A stretch of 64,000 bases of DNA, taken from NCBI RefSeq assembly GCF_900115605.1, contig NZ_FOXC01000010.1:1-64000 (forward strand). Direction: 5' to 3'. The position numbers were made by a program, and so were the translations under genes. Below, piece after piece: positions 36,135 through 46,188 of this stretch (position 1 is the first letter of the stretch; the number at the start of each line of letters is the position of its first letter). Under the pieces are notes generated by a model. The model searched no databases, had not been told where the DNA came from, and saw only the letters and a list, made by a program, of their open reading frames with translations. Source of the DNA: Halolactibacillus halophilus (lineage in GTDB: Bacteria > Bacillota > Bacilli > Bacillales > Amphibacillaceae).

Positions 36135-37724
36135 GGAGGTGCGGATGTTTTCTTGGACTTTTTTCATGCAATTAAACCTAGTGTCTTTCTATAATTTATC
36201 GGACTGAGTCCTCCTAGAGACAGTTTAATTCTTTTATTGTTGTACCAATGCATGTAATCATCAAGTAGTTTAATGAATGTATCAATTGATATGTTTTCCC
36301 ATTTAAATCCATAGAAAAACTCATTCTTAAGTCTTCCAAAAAAACCTTCGCAAGCCGAGTTATCTGGTGAACATCCTTTTTTAGACATGGACTGTGTCAG
36401 ACCGTTGGTTTTAATCCTTTCAATCCAACCTGGCCATCTGTAGTGTACTCCGCGATCAGAGTGTACGATTGGCTTTGAATGATCAGAGAGTGTATCAAGT
36501 GCCTGATCAAACATACTATTAACAAGCTCTGCATTCGGTTGTGTACTGATTGACCAACTAACTATGGCCCCATCAAAACAATCGATAATGGGCGATAAAT
36601 AGACTTTTTCGGCAGGAATACGAAACTCTGTCATGTCCGTCAATCACTTTTTATCAGGCGCTTCAGCTTTAAAATTTCGTTGAATAAGATTAGGGGTCGC
36701 GGGAGTAATTTCACCTGCATACGAACTATATTTCTTTTTAGTTACTGAACGAACAATAAGATTCTCTTCCTTCATAAGTCGCCTAACAACTTTTTCAGAA
36801 ACAACAACATGTCGTTTTTTAAGACTTCATACATACGACGATAACCATACGCACGACGACTTTCAATAAAAATGTCTTTAAGCATTACCCGAAGATCAGT
36901 ATATTTATCCGGAAGGTTAGACAGGCTTCTGTGGTAAAAATAACTACTCTTAACTAAATCGAGATTTTCTAGCAGAAGCCCCAATGGATAAAAGATTCTT
37001 AAGGCATCAATCACGCGTGTTTTTTCTTTGTTGGAGAGATGTTTTGGATTGATACCCCCGTTCTTTTTTACAAGTTCAGAAGACTTTTCCAAGATATCTT
37101 TTTCCATTCGCAGTCGATAAACTTCTTGTTTTAAAACATCAACTTCGTTTTTTAACGCTTCTAGTTGAGGGCTATCAGGCATATTAGTCATATTTGGTGG
37201 AAGTTCCTCTCCAATGAGCTCCTCTTTCCAATTATAGAGCGTTTTACGACTGACATGAAGGCGCTCAGCCATTTTTTGGACAGAGGCTTTTCGGCTCACA
37301 AGATGGATAAGGGCCTCTTTTTTCTGCTCTTGAGAATAGTTTAACTTACTGCGCCTGATTTTACGAGCTTCAGGGGCAGGTTCTTTACACCAATCGCTAA
37401 GCATGTTTCTGTCTGGATACCCCAACATACGAACAGTTCTAGAATAATTGCGACCGTATTCGATATAGTGATTAACAGCAAACTGCTTTTCTTCATGGGT
37501 AAATTTACGTTTTCTTTTTGAGGATTTTGAAAGATCCCCATTCTCTTCATATTCCTTAAACCATTTGTAAAGAGCTTTTGAAGAAGGATAGCCTAGTTCC
37601 TGAATGACTGACGCTAATGAGTGCTCGTATTTAATATAAAGCTTTACAGCTTTTATTCTTTCTTCGTAAGAGTACATGGACATTCTCCCGTCTTATAGTT
37701 GTCCAAGATTATGTCCACACCTCC
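36135..37724 (-). mobile_element. IS3-family insertion sequence, inactive
   Basis: About 1.59 kb bounded by imperfect inverted repeats: GGAGGTGCGGATGTTTTCTT on the left and, read inward on the other strand, GGAGGTGTGGACATAATCTT on the right. It encloses a single IS3 transposase reading that carries two lesions. No clear target-site duplication is visible, so the outer limits are uncertain by a few bases. Confidence 0.7.
36164..37683 (-). pseudogene. IS3-family transposase with a frameshift and a nonsense codon
   Basis: The first part (37683 to about 36800) has repeated HTH units (EERIKAVKLYIKYEHSLASV, EKKQFAVNHYIEYGR-like, SVQKMAERLHVSRKTLYNWK), a coiled segment and the start of the integrase region SRRAYGYRRMYEVLK. 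At a run of six A near 36818 the frame shifts by one. The continuing frame reads VVRRLMKEENLIVRSVTKKK to EAPDKK, then TGA (about 36645) where IS3 proteins have Trp, then LTDMTEFRIPAEKVYLSPI. DDE residues are visible in TDMTEF, HSDRGVHY and SACEGFFGRLKNEFFYG. Both lesions make it inactive. Confidence 0.85.
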
Positions 37725-37996
37725 AAGTGGCTATTTTTGTCCGCAATATTCAAGAAGGTTATACGACCTTCCCCATCAATCTGTTGAAATAAATCACTGC
37801 TTCTCTAAGAGGCTATATCTTGTTTAAACAAATGGTGGTGCAGTTTCTACCAATGCAAAAAATGACTTAAAGAATTATTTCCTTCAAGTATCAAGCAATA
37901 TGCAATTGATAGTATCTGTTTATAGCGAGAAGGAAAGATGGCTTTTAAATCCTCATAGATCCCCGTTTGTTTATTGATTTGATAGATTATTCTCAC
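37725..37996 (-). pseudogene. IS4/IS1634-like transposase, N-terminal remnant
   Basis: From GTG 37996, preceded by GAGGTGG, the frame reads RIIYQINKQTGIYEDLKAIF, PSRYKQILSIAYCLILEGNN and, past two TAG stops, SSDLFQQIDGEGRITFLNIA. This fits the N-terminal part of a large group of IS4/IS1634-type transposases (pattern R-Y-K-x-I-L-x-L-A-Y, later S-Q-R-S-S-x-L-F). The IS3 element begins where it breaks off, so the older element was probably the insertion target. Confidence 0.5.
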
Positions 37997-38343
37997 AATT
38001 ACCACCTCGTTATAAATTCTGGGAATGCAGGCAGCAAACGATAGTACAGTAGCAAAAAAAATTCTGAAATCGAAAAAAAACTCGCACTTAAATCTTTATT
38101 TGACAATCTTATCGAGATCAACTTGACACATACACTTATTTTCTGTAATTTACATTAAGCGTTAATTTTGTGTAAAATCTCTTGTGGAGGTTTCCTTTTA
38201 GTATTTGAATTAGAGGTCATCAATGACATTAATCGTACCAAAGGGACTTTTTTTGCATTCTTCAATCCATTGATTTTCCCTGGTATTTAGTTCCTTACAA
38301 GGATACTCCTATGTGTACACGATGATTTTTATTTAAAGACGTT
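37997..38343. other. Intergenic region between transposon remnants and ROK gene
   Basis: No gene is supported. A short minus frame at 38210-38308 reads NTRENQWIEECKKSPFGTIN VIDDL-like, which could be the tail of a GIY-YIG-like or other protein, but it lacks a start. A TTTGACA-like and TTGACAC element near 38100-38130 could be promoters left from the old element. Confidence 0.25.
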
Positions 38344-39249
38344 TTATTCAAACATAAGTAAAGCTGCGCCAATTACGCCTGCTTCTTGATTTAATTCAGC
38401 AGGTACAATAGGAGTATCACGCGCATCTCGATTTAAAGTAAACCGCTTAACATAACCACGAATAGGCTGGAATAGCGTTTCCCCTACTTGGCTGACGCCA
38501 CCACCAATAATGATAATTTCCGGGTCAAGTGTATTAATCATAGCCGTAACGGCCATTCCCATTCGGTTAATCACTACGTCTAAATACCGGGTGATTTCTT
38601 CATCTTTCTCTTTATAAAGACGAAAAGCTTCAGCAGTAGAGATTGTTATACCTTTAATTTTTGAAGCTTCTCGACTAATAGCTGTCCCTGAACATACATG
38701 TTCAAAACAACCAAGTTGGCCACATGTGCATTCACCAAAGCTAGGATCGACAACCATATGACCAATATCCCCGGCATTTCCTTTGTTGCCTGATAGTAAT
38801 TGATTATTTGAGATAATACCTGCACCAATTCCGGTGCTAATCGTCACATAAAGAAGATCCTTATACCCTCTTCCGTTACCTAGATGATGTTCTGCAACCG
38901 CTGCAGCAGAGGCATCATTTTCCAAACGAACAGGGACATTAAACTGCTTTTTAAAATCAGCCACAATCGAAATATTGCGCCAAAGTGGCAAGTTGGGTGG
39001 ATAAGTAATCATGCCCCGAGAAATATCTAACGGACCCGGTGCCCCTATACCGATTCCAGCCAGCATCTCCTCTTTAATATCATGGTCAACTAACATCTGT
39101 TTTACCGTCTCAATTATGCTTTTAATCATCCGTGAAGGGTCTATGCTCGTATCTGTTACAAGTTTCGTTCGAGAAAGAATCTTTCCACTTTGGTCTACAA
39201 TCGCTAGTGCTGTTTTGGTTCCGCCAATATCAATACCAACCGCGTACAT
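38344..39249 (-). CDS. ROK-family sugar kinase (glucokinase-like)
   Basis: A 301-residue ATP-dependent hexokinase of the ROK group. The ATP loop is GIDIGGTKTALAIVD at residues 5-19. The ROK signature and zinc motif are present: GNKGNAGDIGHMVVD with its catalytic His region, then CTCGQLGCFEHVCSG (C-x-C-x4-C). LENDASAAAVAEHHLGNGRG holds the catalytic Asp. In this locus it may phosphorylate mannose, GlcNAc or glucose released by the GH125/GH1 enzymes; which one cannot be read from sequence. It lies 128 bp after the second ROK gene, so it may have its own promoter. Confidence 0.85.
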   Translation of the reverse strand: MYAVGIDIGGTKTALAIVDQSGKILSRTKLVTDTSIDPSRMIKSIIETVKQMLVDHDIKEEMLAGIGIGAPGPLDISRGMITYPPNLPLWRNISIVADFKKQFNVPVRLENDASAAAVAEHHLGNGRGYKDLLYVTISTGIGAGIISNNQLLSGNKGNAGDIGHMVVDPSFGECTCGQLGCFEHVCSGTAISREASKIKGITISTAEAFRLYKEKDEEITRYLDVVINRMGMAVTAMINTLDPEIIIIGGGVSQVGETLFQPIRGYVKRFTLNRDARDTPIVPAELNQEAGVIGAALLMFE

Positions 39250-39377
39250 CTCGCCACATCCTTTATTATTATAGTATAAACAGAAACGTCAGAAAAAGGA
39301 CCATAGCTATAAATGAGCTATCATCTTAATCCTGACGTAATGATGTCTATGTCATAATGTTGTTCTAAAAAAACGAA

Positions 39378-40277
39378 TCACTTGTCAGTTACCTCTCCTG
39401 AAATCATAAAGTGATAGGCAGCTCCGAGTAAATTAGCATGATTTTTATGATAACAGACCATCACTTTTGGCACCACGAGTTTTTCCGGTGTCTCTGTTTG
39501 AATAGTGATTAAACGACTTCTCAACTCATCTAATAATTCTTTTCGCGAACTAATCCCACCACCAATTAAGATGACATCCGGGTCATAGACGTACTGAATA
39601 TTATAAATACCTAGCGATAACATTGAATAGAAGCGGTCAATTGCTTCCTGACAAATCGGGTCTTTCGCTTTAGCAAGCTCAAATACCTTTTCTCCTGACC
39701 AAGAAGATATGGGTTCAGCTTTCTTCTTAGCGACATAACGAATGATTGAAGAAGTCGAAGCTAAACGACTAAATACCGACAATTCTCCAGTCTCAGTCGG
39801 AAAGAGCATATAACCAAAATCACCTGCATGGCGATGGTTACCATGAAAGATCTTCCGGTCTTGAATAATAGCACCACCAATACCCGTTCCAATAATTAAT
39901 GTTGCCACATTTTTTTCTGTTCGAGCATTTCCACTCCATATTTCTGCCAGTGCAGCACAATTAGCATCATTTTCAATTGTTACAGGCAAGTGAAAAGTTC
40001 TTTTAAACAGATTCAAAATGTTATGTTCATGTAAATACGGTACCGCACTATCGGCTCCAATCATCCCGCTAGATAAAGGTATACCTGGACTACTAACCGC
40101 CACACCACGGTAATCGTGTGATACATAGGCTTGTTTGATTGTATTTAATAGCAGCGTAAAATCTGCAAATAGTGTAGGTGTTGGGTAAGATTGTTGCTGT
40201 GATAATTGGCTCTTGTTATCAACAAGGCCGACTTTGATATTTGTTCCACCAATATCAATCGCTAATACATCACTCAT
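39378..40277 (-). CDS. ROK-family sugar kinase, zinc-motif-free
   Basis: A 299-residue ROK protein with AIDIGGTNIKVGLVD near the start, ENDANCAALAEIWSGNAR and LIIGTGIGGAIIQD. Unlike its neighbour it has no C-x-C-x4-C zinc motif; the matching stretch reads HRHAGDFGYMLFPTETGELS. Such variants include beta-glucoside kinase BglK and uncharacterised kinases, so it may phosphorylate a disaccharide or another hexose. ATG 40277 overlaps the TGA of the GH1 gene (ATGAGTGA), hence tight coupling; a TTG at 40286 is rejected. Confidence 0.8.
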   Translation of the reverse strand: MSDVLAIDIGGTNIKVGLVDNKSQLSQQQSYPTPTLFADFTLLLNTIKQAYVSHDYRGVAVSSPGIPLSSGMIGADSAVPYLHEHNILNLFKRTFHLPVTIENDANCAALAEIWSGNARTEKNVATLIIGTGIGGAIIQDRKIFHGNHRHAGDFGYMLFPTETGELSVFSRLASTSSIIRYVAKKKAEPISSWSGEKVFELAKAKDPICQEAIDRFYSMLSLGIYNIQYVYDPDVILIGGGISSRKELLDELRSRLITIQTETPEKLVVPKVMVCYHKNHANLLGAAYHFMISGEVTDK

Positions 40278-41661
40278 TGGTGTCAAACCCGTTTCTTTTT
40301 ACGAGTGCTTTAAACCATAAGCCACTCTTTTTAATGTGCCGTGTTTGGTCTTCTAAATTAAGCCGGTAAAAACCATATCGATTTTTATATGCATTTAACC
40401 ATGACCAGTTATCAATGAATGTCCACGTATGGAAGCCAAAGCAATTAGCTCCTTCTTGCATTGCTAAGTGAAGCCACTTTAAATGTTCTTCATAAAATTC
40501 AATGCGGTAATCATCTTCAACCATTCCGTCATCGTTGATAAAGCGTTCTTCACCAGATACACCCATACCGTTCTCCGAAATGTACCACGGGATGTTGTGA
40601 TAGTTTTGTTTAATGTTCATCGCAATATCATACATACCCTTTTCATAAATCTCCCAACCCCTATGCGGATTGATTCGACGATTAGGGTCTTCATAATAAT
40701 CAAAGAAGCTTTCTGGTGTGATATTTTCGAATGCATTCGTTGTTTCTTTTGCTTTTATCCGGCGCGGTTGATAGTAATTGACACCTAAAAAATCAACCGT
40801 GTTAGCTTTTAATAATGCCACATCATTTTCGATTCTTTCAGGCAAGAGGGCGTGCTCATCAATAAGTTGAACTAACTCTTCTGGATACTCCCCAAGCACA
40901 GAGGGGTCTAAGAAACTTCGATTATAGAATAAATCAGCTAAATGAGCAGCTTTTATATCTGCTTCACTTTCACTCTTAGGATAAGAGGGGGTTAAGTTTA
41001 AAATAATTCCAATCTCACCGTCTAAATTACGTTCTCGATACGTTTCTATCGCCTTTGCACTTGAGAGCATTGAATGATAAGCAACAACAACAGCCCGTTT
41101 CATATCAATAACTGCAGGATAGTGATAGGTATTTAAGTAACCCATTTCCACTGGCACAATCGGCTCGTTAAACGTTGTCCACATCTTCACTCGGTCACCA
41201 AATAACTTGAAGGCTTGTTCTGCGTAATAGGAAAAAGCTTTAATAATATCAGAGTTTTCCCACCCACCTTTTTCTTGTAAGTGCATCGGCATATCAAAGT
41301 GAAACAGATTAATAATCGGCTTAATATTTGCTTCAATTAATCGATCAATAACATGATTATAAAAGGTCACTGCTTCTGGATTAACGTGTTCACCATCTGG
41401 AAGTAGCCGCGACCATGAAATTGATGTCCGAAACGAATTAAAGTTAATGTTTTTCATTCTCTGAATATCTTCTTCAAACTGTTGGTAAAAATCAGATGTG
41501 ATACTAGGACCTACACCATGATAGAACTTTTCAGGATTCGTTTTAAACCAGTAGTCCCAAATATTTTCTGCTTTTTCATCACCTGCTACCGTTCCTTCGG
41601 ATTGCGTCGCAGAAGATGCTGCTCCCCATAAAAAATCGGGAGGGAAATCATAATGAACCAT
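40270..41661 (-). CDS. GH1 family beta-glycosidase
   Basis: A 463-residue retaining beta-glycosidase. The front FPPDFLWGAASSATQSEG holds the conserved Gln/Glu site; acid/base Glu is in TTFNEPI near residue 165 and the nucleophile in WYISENGMG near 365. The aglycone region TWTFIDNWSWLNAYKNRYGF lacks the Glu of classic glucosidases (E-W-x-x-G-Y). Because the locus uses an ABC importer, an unphosphorylated substrate is likely. Beside GH125, a beta-mannosidase or a glycosidase for the core of a mannose oligosaccharide is plausible. No signal peptide. Confidence 0.88.
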   Translation of the reverse strand: MVHYDFPPDFLWGAASSATQSEGTVAGDEKAENIWDYWFKTNPEKFYHGVGPSITSDFYQQFEEDIQRMKNINFNSFRTSISWSRLLPDGEHVNPEAVTFYNHVIDRLIEANIKPIINLFHFDMPMHLQEKGGWENSDIIKAFSYYAEQAFKLFGDRVKMWTTFNEPIVPVEMGYLNTYHYPAVIDMKRAVVVAYHSMLSSAKAIETYRERNLDGEIGIILNLTPSYPKSESEADIKAAHLADLFYNRSFLDPSVLGEYPEELVQLIDEHALLPERIENDVALLKANTVDFLGVNYYQPRRIKAKETTNAFENITPESFFDYYEDPNRRINPHRGWEIYEKGMYDIAMNIKQNYHNIPWYISENGMGVSGEERFINDDGMVEDDYRIEFYEEHLKWLHLAMQEGANCFGFHTWTFIDNWSWLNAYKNRYGFYRLNLEDQTRHIKKSGLWFKALVKRNGFDTNE

Positions 41662-41681
41662 TCATGACCATCCTCTCTAAA

Positions 41682-42968
41682 TTATTCAAATACTTTCTTT
41701 TCAAGCGCATAGAGTAATGCTTGCGAGAATAAACTGTTAGACCATGCAAACCATTCACGGGTATATTGATAAGGATCATTCGCATCAAACCCCTCATGCA
41801 TATAGTTTGTTCCAGCGTCAGTCGAAGCTAAAGTATCTATAAGCGCTTTAATCTTTTTAGGATCTTGCTCAGTTAAAACTTGCATTGACAAACCAATTGG
41901 CCAAATATAGCCTTCCGGCGTATGCGGACTTCCTAAACCTTTGGCATATATGCCTTCATAGTAATACGGGTTACCTTCACTTAAAACAAATTTACGCGTA
42001 TTTTGATAAATCTCATCATCAACACGACAGTAGCCTAAATAAGGCGCAGAAAGTAGACTAGGTGTTCCAGCATCATCCATTAACACATGATGACCAAATC
42101 CATCTGTTTCATAGGCATAGATTTCTCCGAATTCTGGATGATGTACTATCCCATAATTTTCAATACCTTGTTGAACGTCTTTTTGTAGTTGTTGCATCCG
42201 CTTTATTAAGATATCTTCACCCTCAAGGTGTGAGATCATTTCTAACGCATAGCCAAGGACAACAACAACAAACATGTTATCAGGAATATGGTAATGATAC
42301 TCACAGGCATCATCGCTTGGTCGAAAGCCCGACCAAGTCATACCTGTATAATTCACAGGTGTTCCTTTGCCGTTATTAGACAAAGTATCTATATCGGGAC
42401 AATCATCTCGTTCAAAAGTATATGAAGATTTTTTATCGTGATATTGCTCTATTTCCCACATTGAAATAATCTTATCCAGTGCTCTTAAGAACGTTGCATC
42501 AATGACCGTGTCATCACTTGTTTGTTTCCAGTAAGTATAGATTAGCTTTAGTGAGAAACAGACAGAGTCGACTTCGTACTTCCGCTCCCAAATCCATGGC
42601 GTGAGCACTGATTTATCTGCTTTATTCCAGTGTTGATCATTTGCTTCTTCATTAAATGCATTCGTGTAAGGATCGTGGTTGATATAAAACAAATGTCGTT
42701 TAATCAACCCTTTGATTAGCTCTTGTAGTTCGTCACTTTTAGTTAAAAACGGCAAATAATGAGCGACCTGCTCAGCTGAATCTCGTAACCACATCGCCGG
42801 AATATCACCTGTAAATACAAATGTTGTTCCGTCAGTTAAACGTTTGGTCGTTGTTTCTAGTGTGTTCGGGAAACAATTCATAAACAGCTGTTGTAATTTT
42901 GGTTCGTTTTTTAATTGTATATGGACTTCATCCATGACATGTTGAATAATCTCTGGATATTGCTTCAT
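41682..42968 (-). CDS. GH125 exo-alpha-1,6-mannosidase
   Basis: A 428-residue metal-independent inverting alpha-mannosidase (formerly DUF1237). Family landmarks are FVFTGDIPAMWLRDSAEQVA at residues 51-70, PWIWERKYEVDSVCFSLKLI, WSGFRPSDDACEYHYHIPDN, YAYETDGFGHHVLMDDAGTP and EGYIWPIGLSMQ. In characterised members an Asp general acid and Glu general base act on alpha-1,6-mannobiose and N-glycan fragments. It is cytosolic and works after import by the neighbouring ABC system. Confidence 0.93.
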   Translation of the reverse strand: MKQYPEIIQHVMDEVHIQLKNEPKLQQLFMNCFPNTLETTTKRLTDGTTFVFTGDIPAMWLRDSAEQVAHYLPFLTKSDELQELIKGLIKRHLFYINHDPYTNAFNEEANDQHWNKADKSVLTPWIWERKYEVDSVCFSLKLIYTYWKQTSDDTVIDATFLRALDKIISMWEIEQYHDKKSSYTFERDDCPDIDTLSNNGKGTPVNYTGMTWSGFRPSDDACEYHYHIPDNMFVVVVLGYALEMISHLEGEDILIKRMQQLQKDVQQGIENYGIVHHPEFGEIYAYETDGFGHHVLMDDAGTPSLLSAPYLGYCRVDDEIYQNTRKFVLSEGNPYYYEGIYAKGLGSPHTPEGYIWPIGLSMQVLTEQDPKKIKALIDTLASTDAGTNYMHEGFDANDPYQYTREWFAWSNSLFSQALLYALEKKVFE

Positions 42969-42978
42969 TTTCTCACCC

Positions 42979-43809
42979 TTAACCTTTCACAGATCCCGCT
43001 GTCATACCTTGGATAATTTTCTTATAGAACGCTAAGTAAATCAGTAAGACTGGCAATACCGTGATCGACATCGCTGCCATCATTTGCGGATAATTCACTG
43101 TGTACTGACCATTAAAGTTCGTTAAACCAACAGGAAGGGTTCTAAGCGCTTCGTCTTGAATAAGTACTAACGCAAATGGGAACTCATTCCAAGCTGTTAA
43201 GAAACTTAAAATAACCGCTGTCGCAATGACAGGTGAGGCAATTGGGAAAATAATTTTAAAAATAACTTGAAAAGTTGTACAACCATCCATGATCGCTGCC
43301 TCATCAATTTCTTTTGGAATTTGTTTAATAAACGATTCAAATAAGAAAATCACAATCGGCAAACCAAAGGCGACATAAGGCAAAATAAGTGTGTACGGTT
43401 TGTTTAATAGCCCGACATTTTTAAATTCAATAAAAATAGGGACGAGTAAACCATGAATGGGAATCAACATCCCAAACATAAATAATATATAAATCACTTT
43501 TCTTCCTGGGAACGAAAATCTTGCGATCATATACGCAATAATAAACCCTAAGAGGATGATTAAAAATACGGATGATAAACTAATATAAACACTATTAAAA
43601 AAGTACTCATGTAATTTACCAACCTGAATCGCTTCAATGTAATTAGAGAATTGCCACGTTTCAGGTAAAGAAATCGTATTTAATGTGAATTCTTTCTGTG
43701 TTTTAAATGACGAATATAACATCCATATAATAGGGAAGACAGCAGATAAAGAAAACATCAGCAATAGTATATTTACAATCGTTTTACCTAAAGGTGTGAG
43801 CCATTTCAT
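42979..43809 (-). CDS. Sugar ABC permease, MalG type
   Basis: A 276-residue inner-membrane subunit with six helices. The cytoplasmic EAA loop, which docks the ATPase, is KEIDEAAIMDGCTTFQVIFK near residue 165. The C-terminus KKIIQGMTAGSVKG is typical of MalG-like carbohydrate permeases. It overlaps the MalF-type gene by 4 bases. No ATPase is encoded in the locus, so it must share a common MsmK-like ATPase. Confidence 0.92.
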   Translation of the reverse strand: MKWLTPLGKTIVNILLLMFSLSAVFPIIWMLYSSFKTQKEFTLNTISLPETWQFSNYIEAIQVGKLHEYFFNSVYISLSSVFLIILLGFIIAYMIARFSFPGRKVIYILFMFGMLIPIHGLLVPIFIEFKNVGLLNKPYTLILPYVAFGLPIVIFLFESFIKQIPKEIDEAAIMDGCTTFQVIFKIIFPIASPVIATAVILSFLTAWNEFPFALVLIQDEALRTLPVGLTNFNGQYTVNYPQMMAAMSITVLPVLLIYLAFYKKIIQGMTAGSVKG

Positions 43810-44693
43810 TCTTTTTCTCCCCTTCCTATTATTTGACTGATAAGAATAAGTCCTAGACTAAGTGCTAACATACCAATAGATACAGCACTTCCGTAACCTA
43901 ATTCAAAACGGTTAAATGATACGTCGTACGCATATTGTGCCATAACAGTTGAGCTACTACCTGGCCCACCGCCTGTCATAACAAAGATATGATCAAACAC
44001 TTTCATATTTCCAGCAATACACAGCATGATGGCTACTCTAAATGTGCTTTTTAACATCGGCATCGTAATATGCCATGTTTGTTTCCAACTCGTTGCGCCA
44101 TCAATTTTGGCGGCTTCATATAGTTCATCTGGAATGTTTTGCATCGCAGACATAAAGATAATTAAATAAAACCCAATAAACTGCCACACAATCGGAATCG
44201 TAACTGAGGCCATTACAATGCTTGGGTCATCGAGCCATGGAGAAATCCATGACTCAAGACCAGCAGCATTCAGACTATAATTTAATAAACCATAATCATG
44301 ATTGTAAATCATTGACCATAAGAAACCGATAATAACGGCGGCTAGTACATTGGGGATAAAAATAACCGTTCGGTGAAATTGTTTCCATTTTACCCATGAT
44401 CTCGTTAATAAGACCGCAATTAAGAAAGCAATGCCGACTTGACCGATAATACTCATAATAATGATAAATAAGTTATTTCGGAACGATTGCCAGAACACAT
44501 CATCTTGAATGAGTGCTACAAAGTTATCTAAACCGATAAAGTCCATATTTGGTCCACCTGACCAATCAAAGAAACTATATCTTAATGCCATCACAAGTGG
44601 GACTAGAACGACAAAAGCATAGATAGCTAATCCAGGTAAAAGGTATAAATAAATCTTAGAATTTCTAGGCTTTATTGCACTTTTTGTTTTCAT
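43806..44693 (-). CDS. Sugar ABC permease, MalF type
   Basis: A 295-residue permease with six helices; EAA loop PDELYEAAKIDGATSWKQTW near residue 190, followed by ITMPMLKSTF and the TGGGPGSSSTVMAQYAYDVS loop common to MalF/UgpA-like subunits. It pairs with the overlapping MalG-type protein and the binding protein 22 bp upstream. Confidence 0.92.
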   Translation of the reverse strand: MKTKSAIKPRNSKIYLYLLPGLAIYAFVVLVPLVMALRYSFFDWSGGPNMDFIGLDNFVALIQDDVFWQSFRNNLFIIIMSIIGQVGIAFLIAVLLTRSWVKWKQFHRTVIFIPNVLAAVIIGFLWSMIYNHDYGLLNYSLNAAGLESWISPWLDDPSIVMASVTIPIVWQFIGFYLIIFMSAMQNIPDELYEAAKIDGATSWKQTWHITMPMLKSTFRVAIMLCIAGNMKVFDHIFVMTGGGPGSSSTVMAQYAYDVSFNRFELGYGSAVSIGMLALSLGLILISQIIGRGEKE

Positions 44694-44715
44694 TTTATCC
44701 CCTCAAATGTAAAGA

Positions 44716-46038
44716 TTATTTACTGTATACTTTTTGAATATTCTCCGCAGCTTTTTCTGGTGTCACTTGGCCAATGACCATGACTTGCATGTTGTTGTTC
44801 ATTTCTTCAATTAAAGCAGGTTCTAGGATCGTATCATAGATAGGTACATATTTATTATCTTCGAGTAATTCTAAGATTTCGCGTGTTAATCTACCTAATT
44901 CCATATCTTCCGTACCTGATACTTTGATTGCTGGCATTTGACCTTTTTCTAAGATAAGCTTTCCTGCTTCTTCATTCGTTAAGTGATAAATCATGTCTTT
45001 AATTGCTTCAAGTTTTTCACCTGTAACGTCAGCGTTGATGGCATAAGCCCAACCACCGCCACCTGATACGGTATTTTGGTTTCCACCAGCATCATCAATC
45101 GCTGGGAAAATAGCTACATGTGTATTTTCTAATACTTCTTCTGGAGCATTACTTGAAATAGAACCAGCTGCCCAGTCGCCTTCGATAAACATCGCTGCTT
45201 TACCGTTCATATACAAGGCTTGTTGTTCACTGTTATCGATACTGTTCATATTTTCATTAAAAGCATCTCTATCAGCTAATTGATTAATGGCACTTAGTGC
45301 ATCAATAAATGGTTGATCAGTAAAGGCAGCTTCGCCATTGTTCGCTAAAATATTATCGAACCACTCATCACCTGTATAGCGGTTACCTAGTGTACTTAAA
45401 TAACTTGAATTAAGTACCCACTTACCTTTATTACCTAGAGCGATTGGTGTTACATCATTTTCATTTAACGTATCAATAGCTGCTAAGAACTCATCCCATG
45501 TTGCAGGGAATGCTTCGATACCTACTTCATCAAAGATTGCTTGGTTATAATAAACGATATGTGTTGCACCACCTGAAATTGGCACGCCATAAGCACTACC
45601 ATCTACTTGGAACGGCGTAAGTGTTCCATCAATAAATTGGTCTTGCCAACCATCATTTTCATTCAAAAACTCATCTAAGTTCATGACTTGTTCGTTTTCT
45701 AAAAATTGTTGCGTCATTGAACCTTTAATTAGAAATACATCTGGCAATTCATCACCAGCTGCTAGTGTCTTAACTTTCGTTTCGTAATTATCATGTGACT
45801 GAATTTCTTGGTTAATTGTTACATCTGGGTTGTTAGCGGCAAACTCATCTAATTTTTCTAATTGAGCCGTTGGTGCTGGTTCCCCTAATTCTTTGTTGTA
45901 ATAGTGCATAAGTGAAATACTTACATCATCACCGCCTTGGTTTTCAGAACCGGTTGCATTATCATCCCCGCTTCCACATGCAGTAAGAAGACTGACAATA
46001 GCAACAAATAAAGTGAACTTTAAAATAAACGCTTTCAT
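44716..46038 (-). CDS. Sugar-binding lipoprotein of the ABC importer
   Basis: A 440-residue family 1 extracellular binding protein. The signal peptide ends in a lipobox LLTACGSGDD, so it is anchored at the membrane surface. NMDEFL-like hinge, PISGGATHIVYYNQAIFDEV near residue 153, MNGKAAMFIEGDWAAG near 275 and GGGGWAYAIN show the typical two-lobed sugar-binding fold. With GH125 inside the operon, a mannose-containing oligosaccharide is the probable ligand. It is the first gene after a promoter with TATAAT but a poor -35, fitting activation by the YesN-type regulator. Confidence 0.9.
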   Translation of the reverse strand: MKAFILKFTLFVAIVSLLTACGSGDDNATGSENQGGDDVSISLMHYYNKELGEPAPTAQLEKLDEFAANNPDVTINQEIQSHDNYETKVKTLAAGDELPDVFLIKGSMTQQFLENEQVMNLDEFLNENDGWQDQFIDGTLTPFQVDGSAYGVPISGGATHIVYYNQAIFDEVGIEAFPATWDEFLAAIDTLNENDVTPIALGNKGKWVLNSSYLSTLGNRYTGDEWFDNILANNGEAAFTDQPFIDALSAINQLADRDAFNENMNSIDNSEQQALYMNGKAAMFIEGDWAAGSISSNAPEEVLENTHVAIFPAIDDAGGNQNTVSGGGGWAYAINADVTGEKLEAIKDMIYHLTNEEAGKLILEKGQMPAIKVSGTEDMELGRLTREILELLEDNKYVPIYDTILEPALIEEMNNNMQVMVIGQVTPEKAAENIQKVYSK

Positions 46039-46061
46039 TTTTATTCCTCCTAAGATTTAAT

Positions 46062-46110
46062 TTATAATTTGATTATACCGCCTGATAATTCTTTTGACGT
46101 TACACGTTCT
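46062..46110 (-). promoter_or_regulatory. Probable activator-dependent promoter of the mannoside operon
   Basis: The minus strand has a perfect TATAAT in GCGGTATAATCAAA about 35 bp before the binding-protein start, but no good TTGACA at 16-18 bases. That is common for promoters needing an AraC-type activator. Confidence 0.4.
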
Positions 46111-46141
46111 TGTGAAATGTTCTCCATTTTTGTCTATCATC

Positions 46142-46175
46142 AAAAAAAGAGAAGCAAGTGTCAACTTAACTTCTC
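46142..46175 (-). terminator. Terminator of the two-component genes
   Basis: GAGAAG pairs with CTTCTC with an inner AAGT/ACTT step; seven T follow on the minus strand. Confidence 0.75.
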
Positions 46176-46188
46176 AAAAAATATAAAA

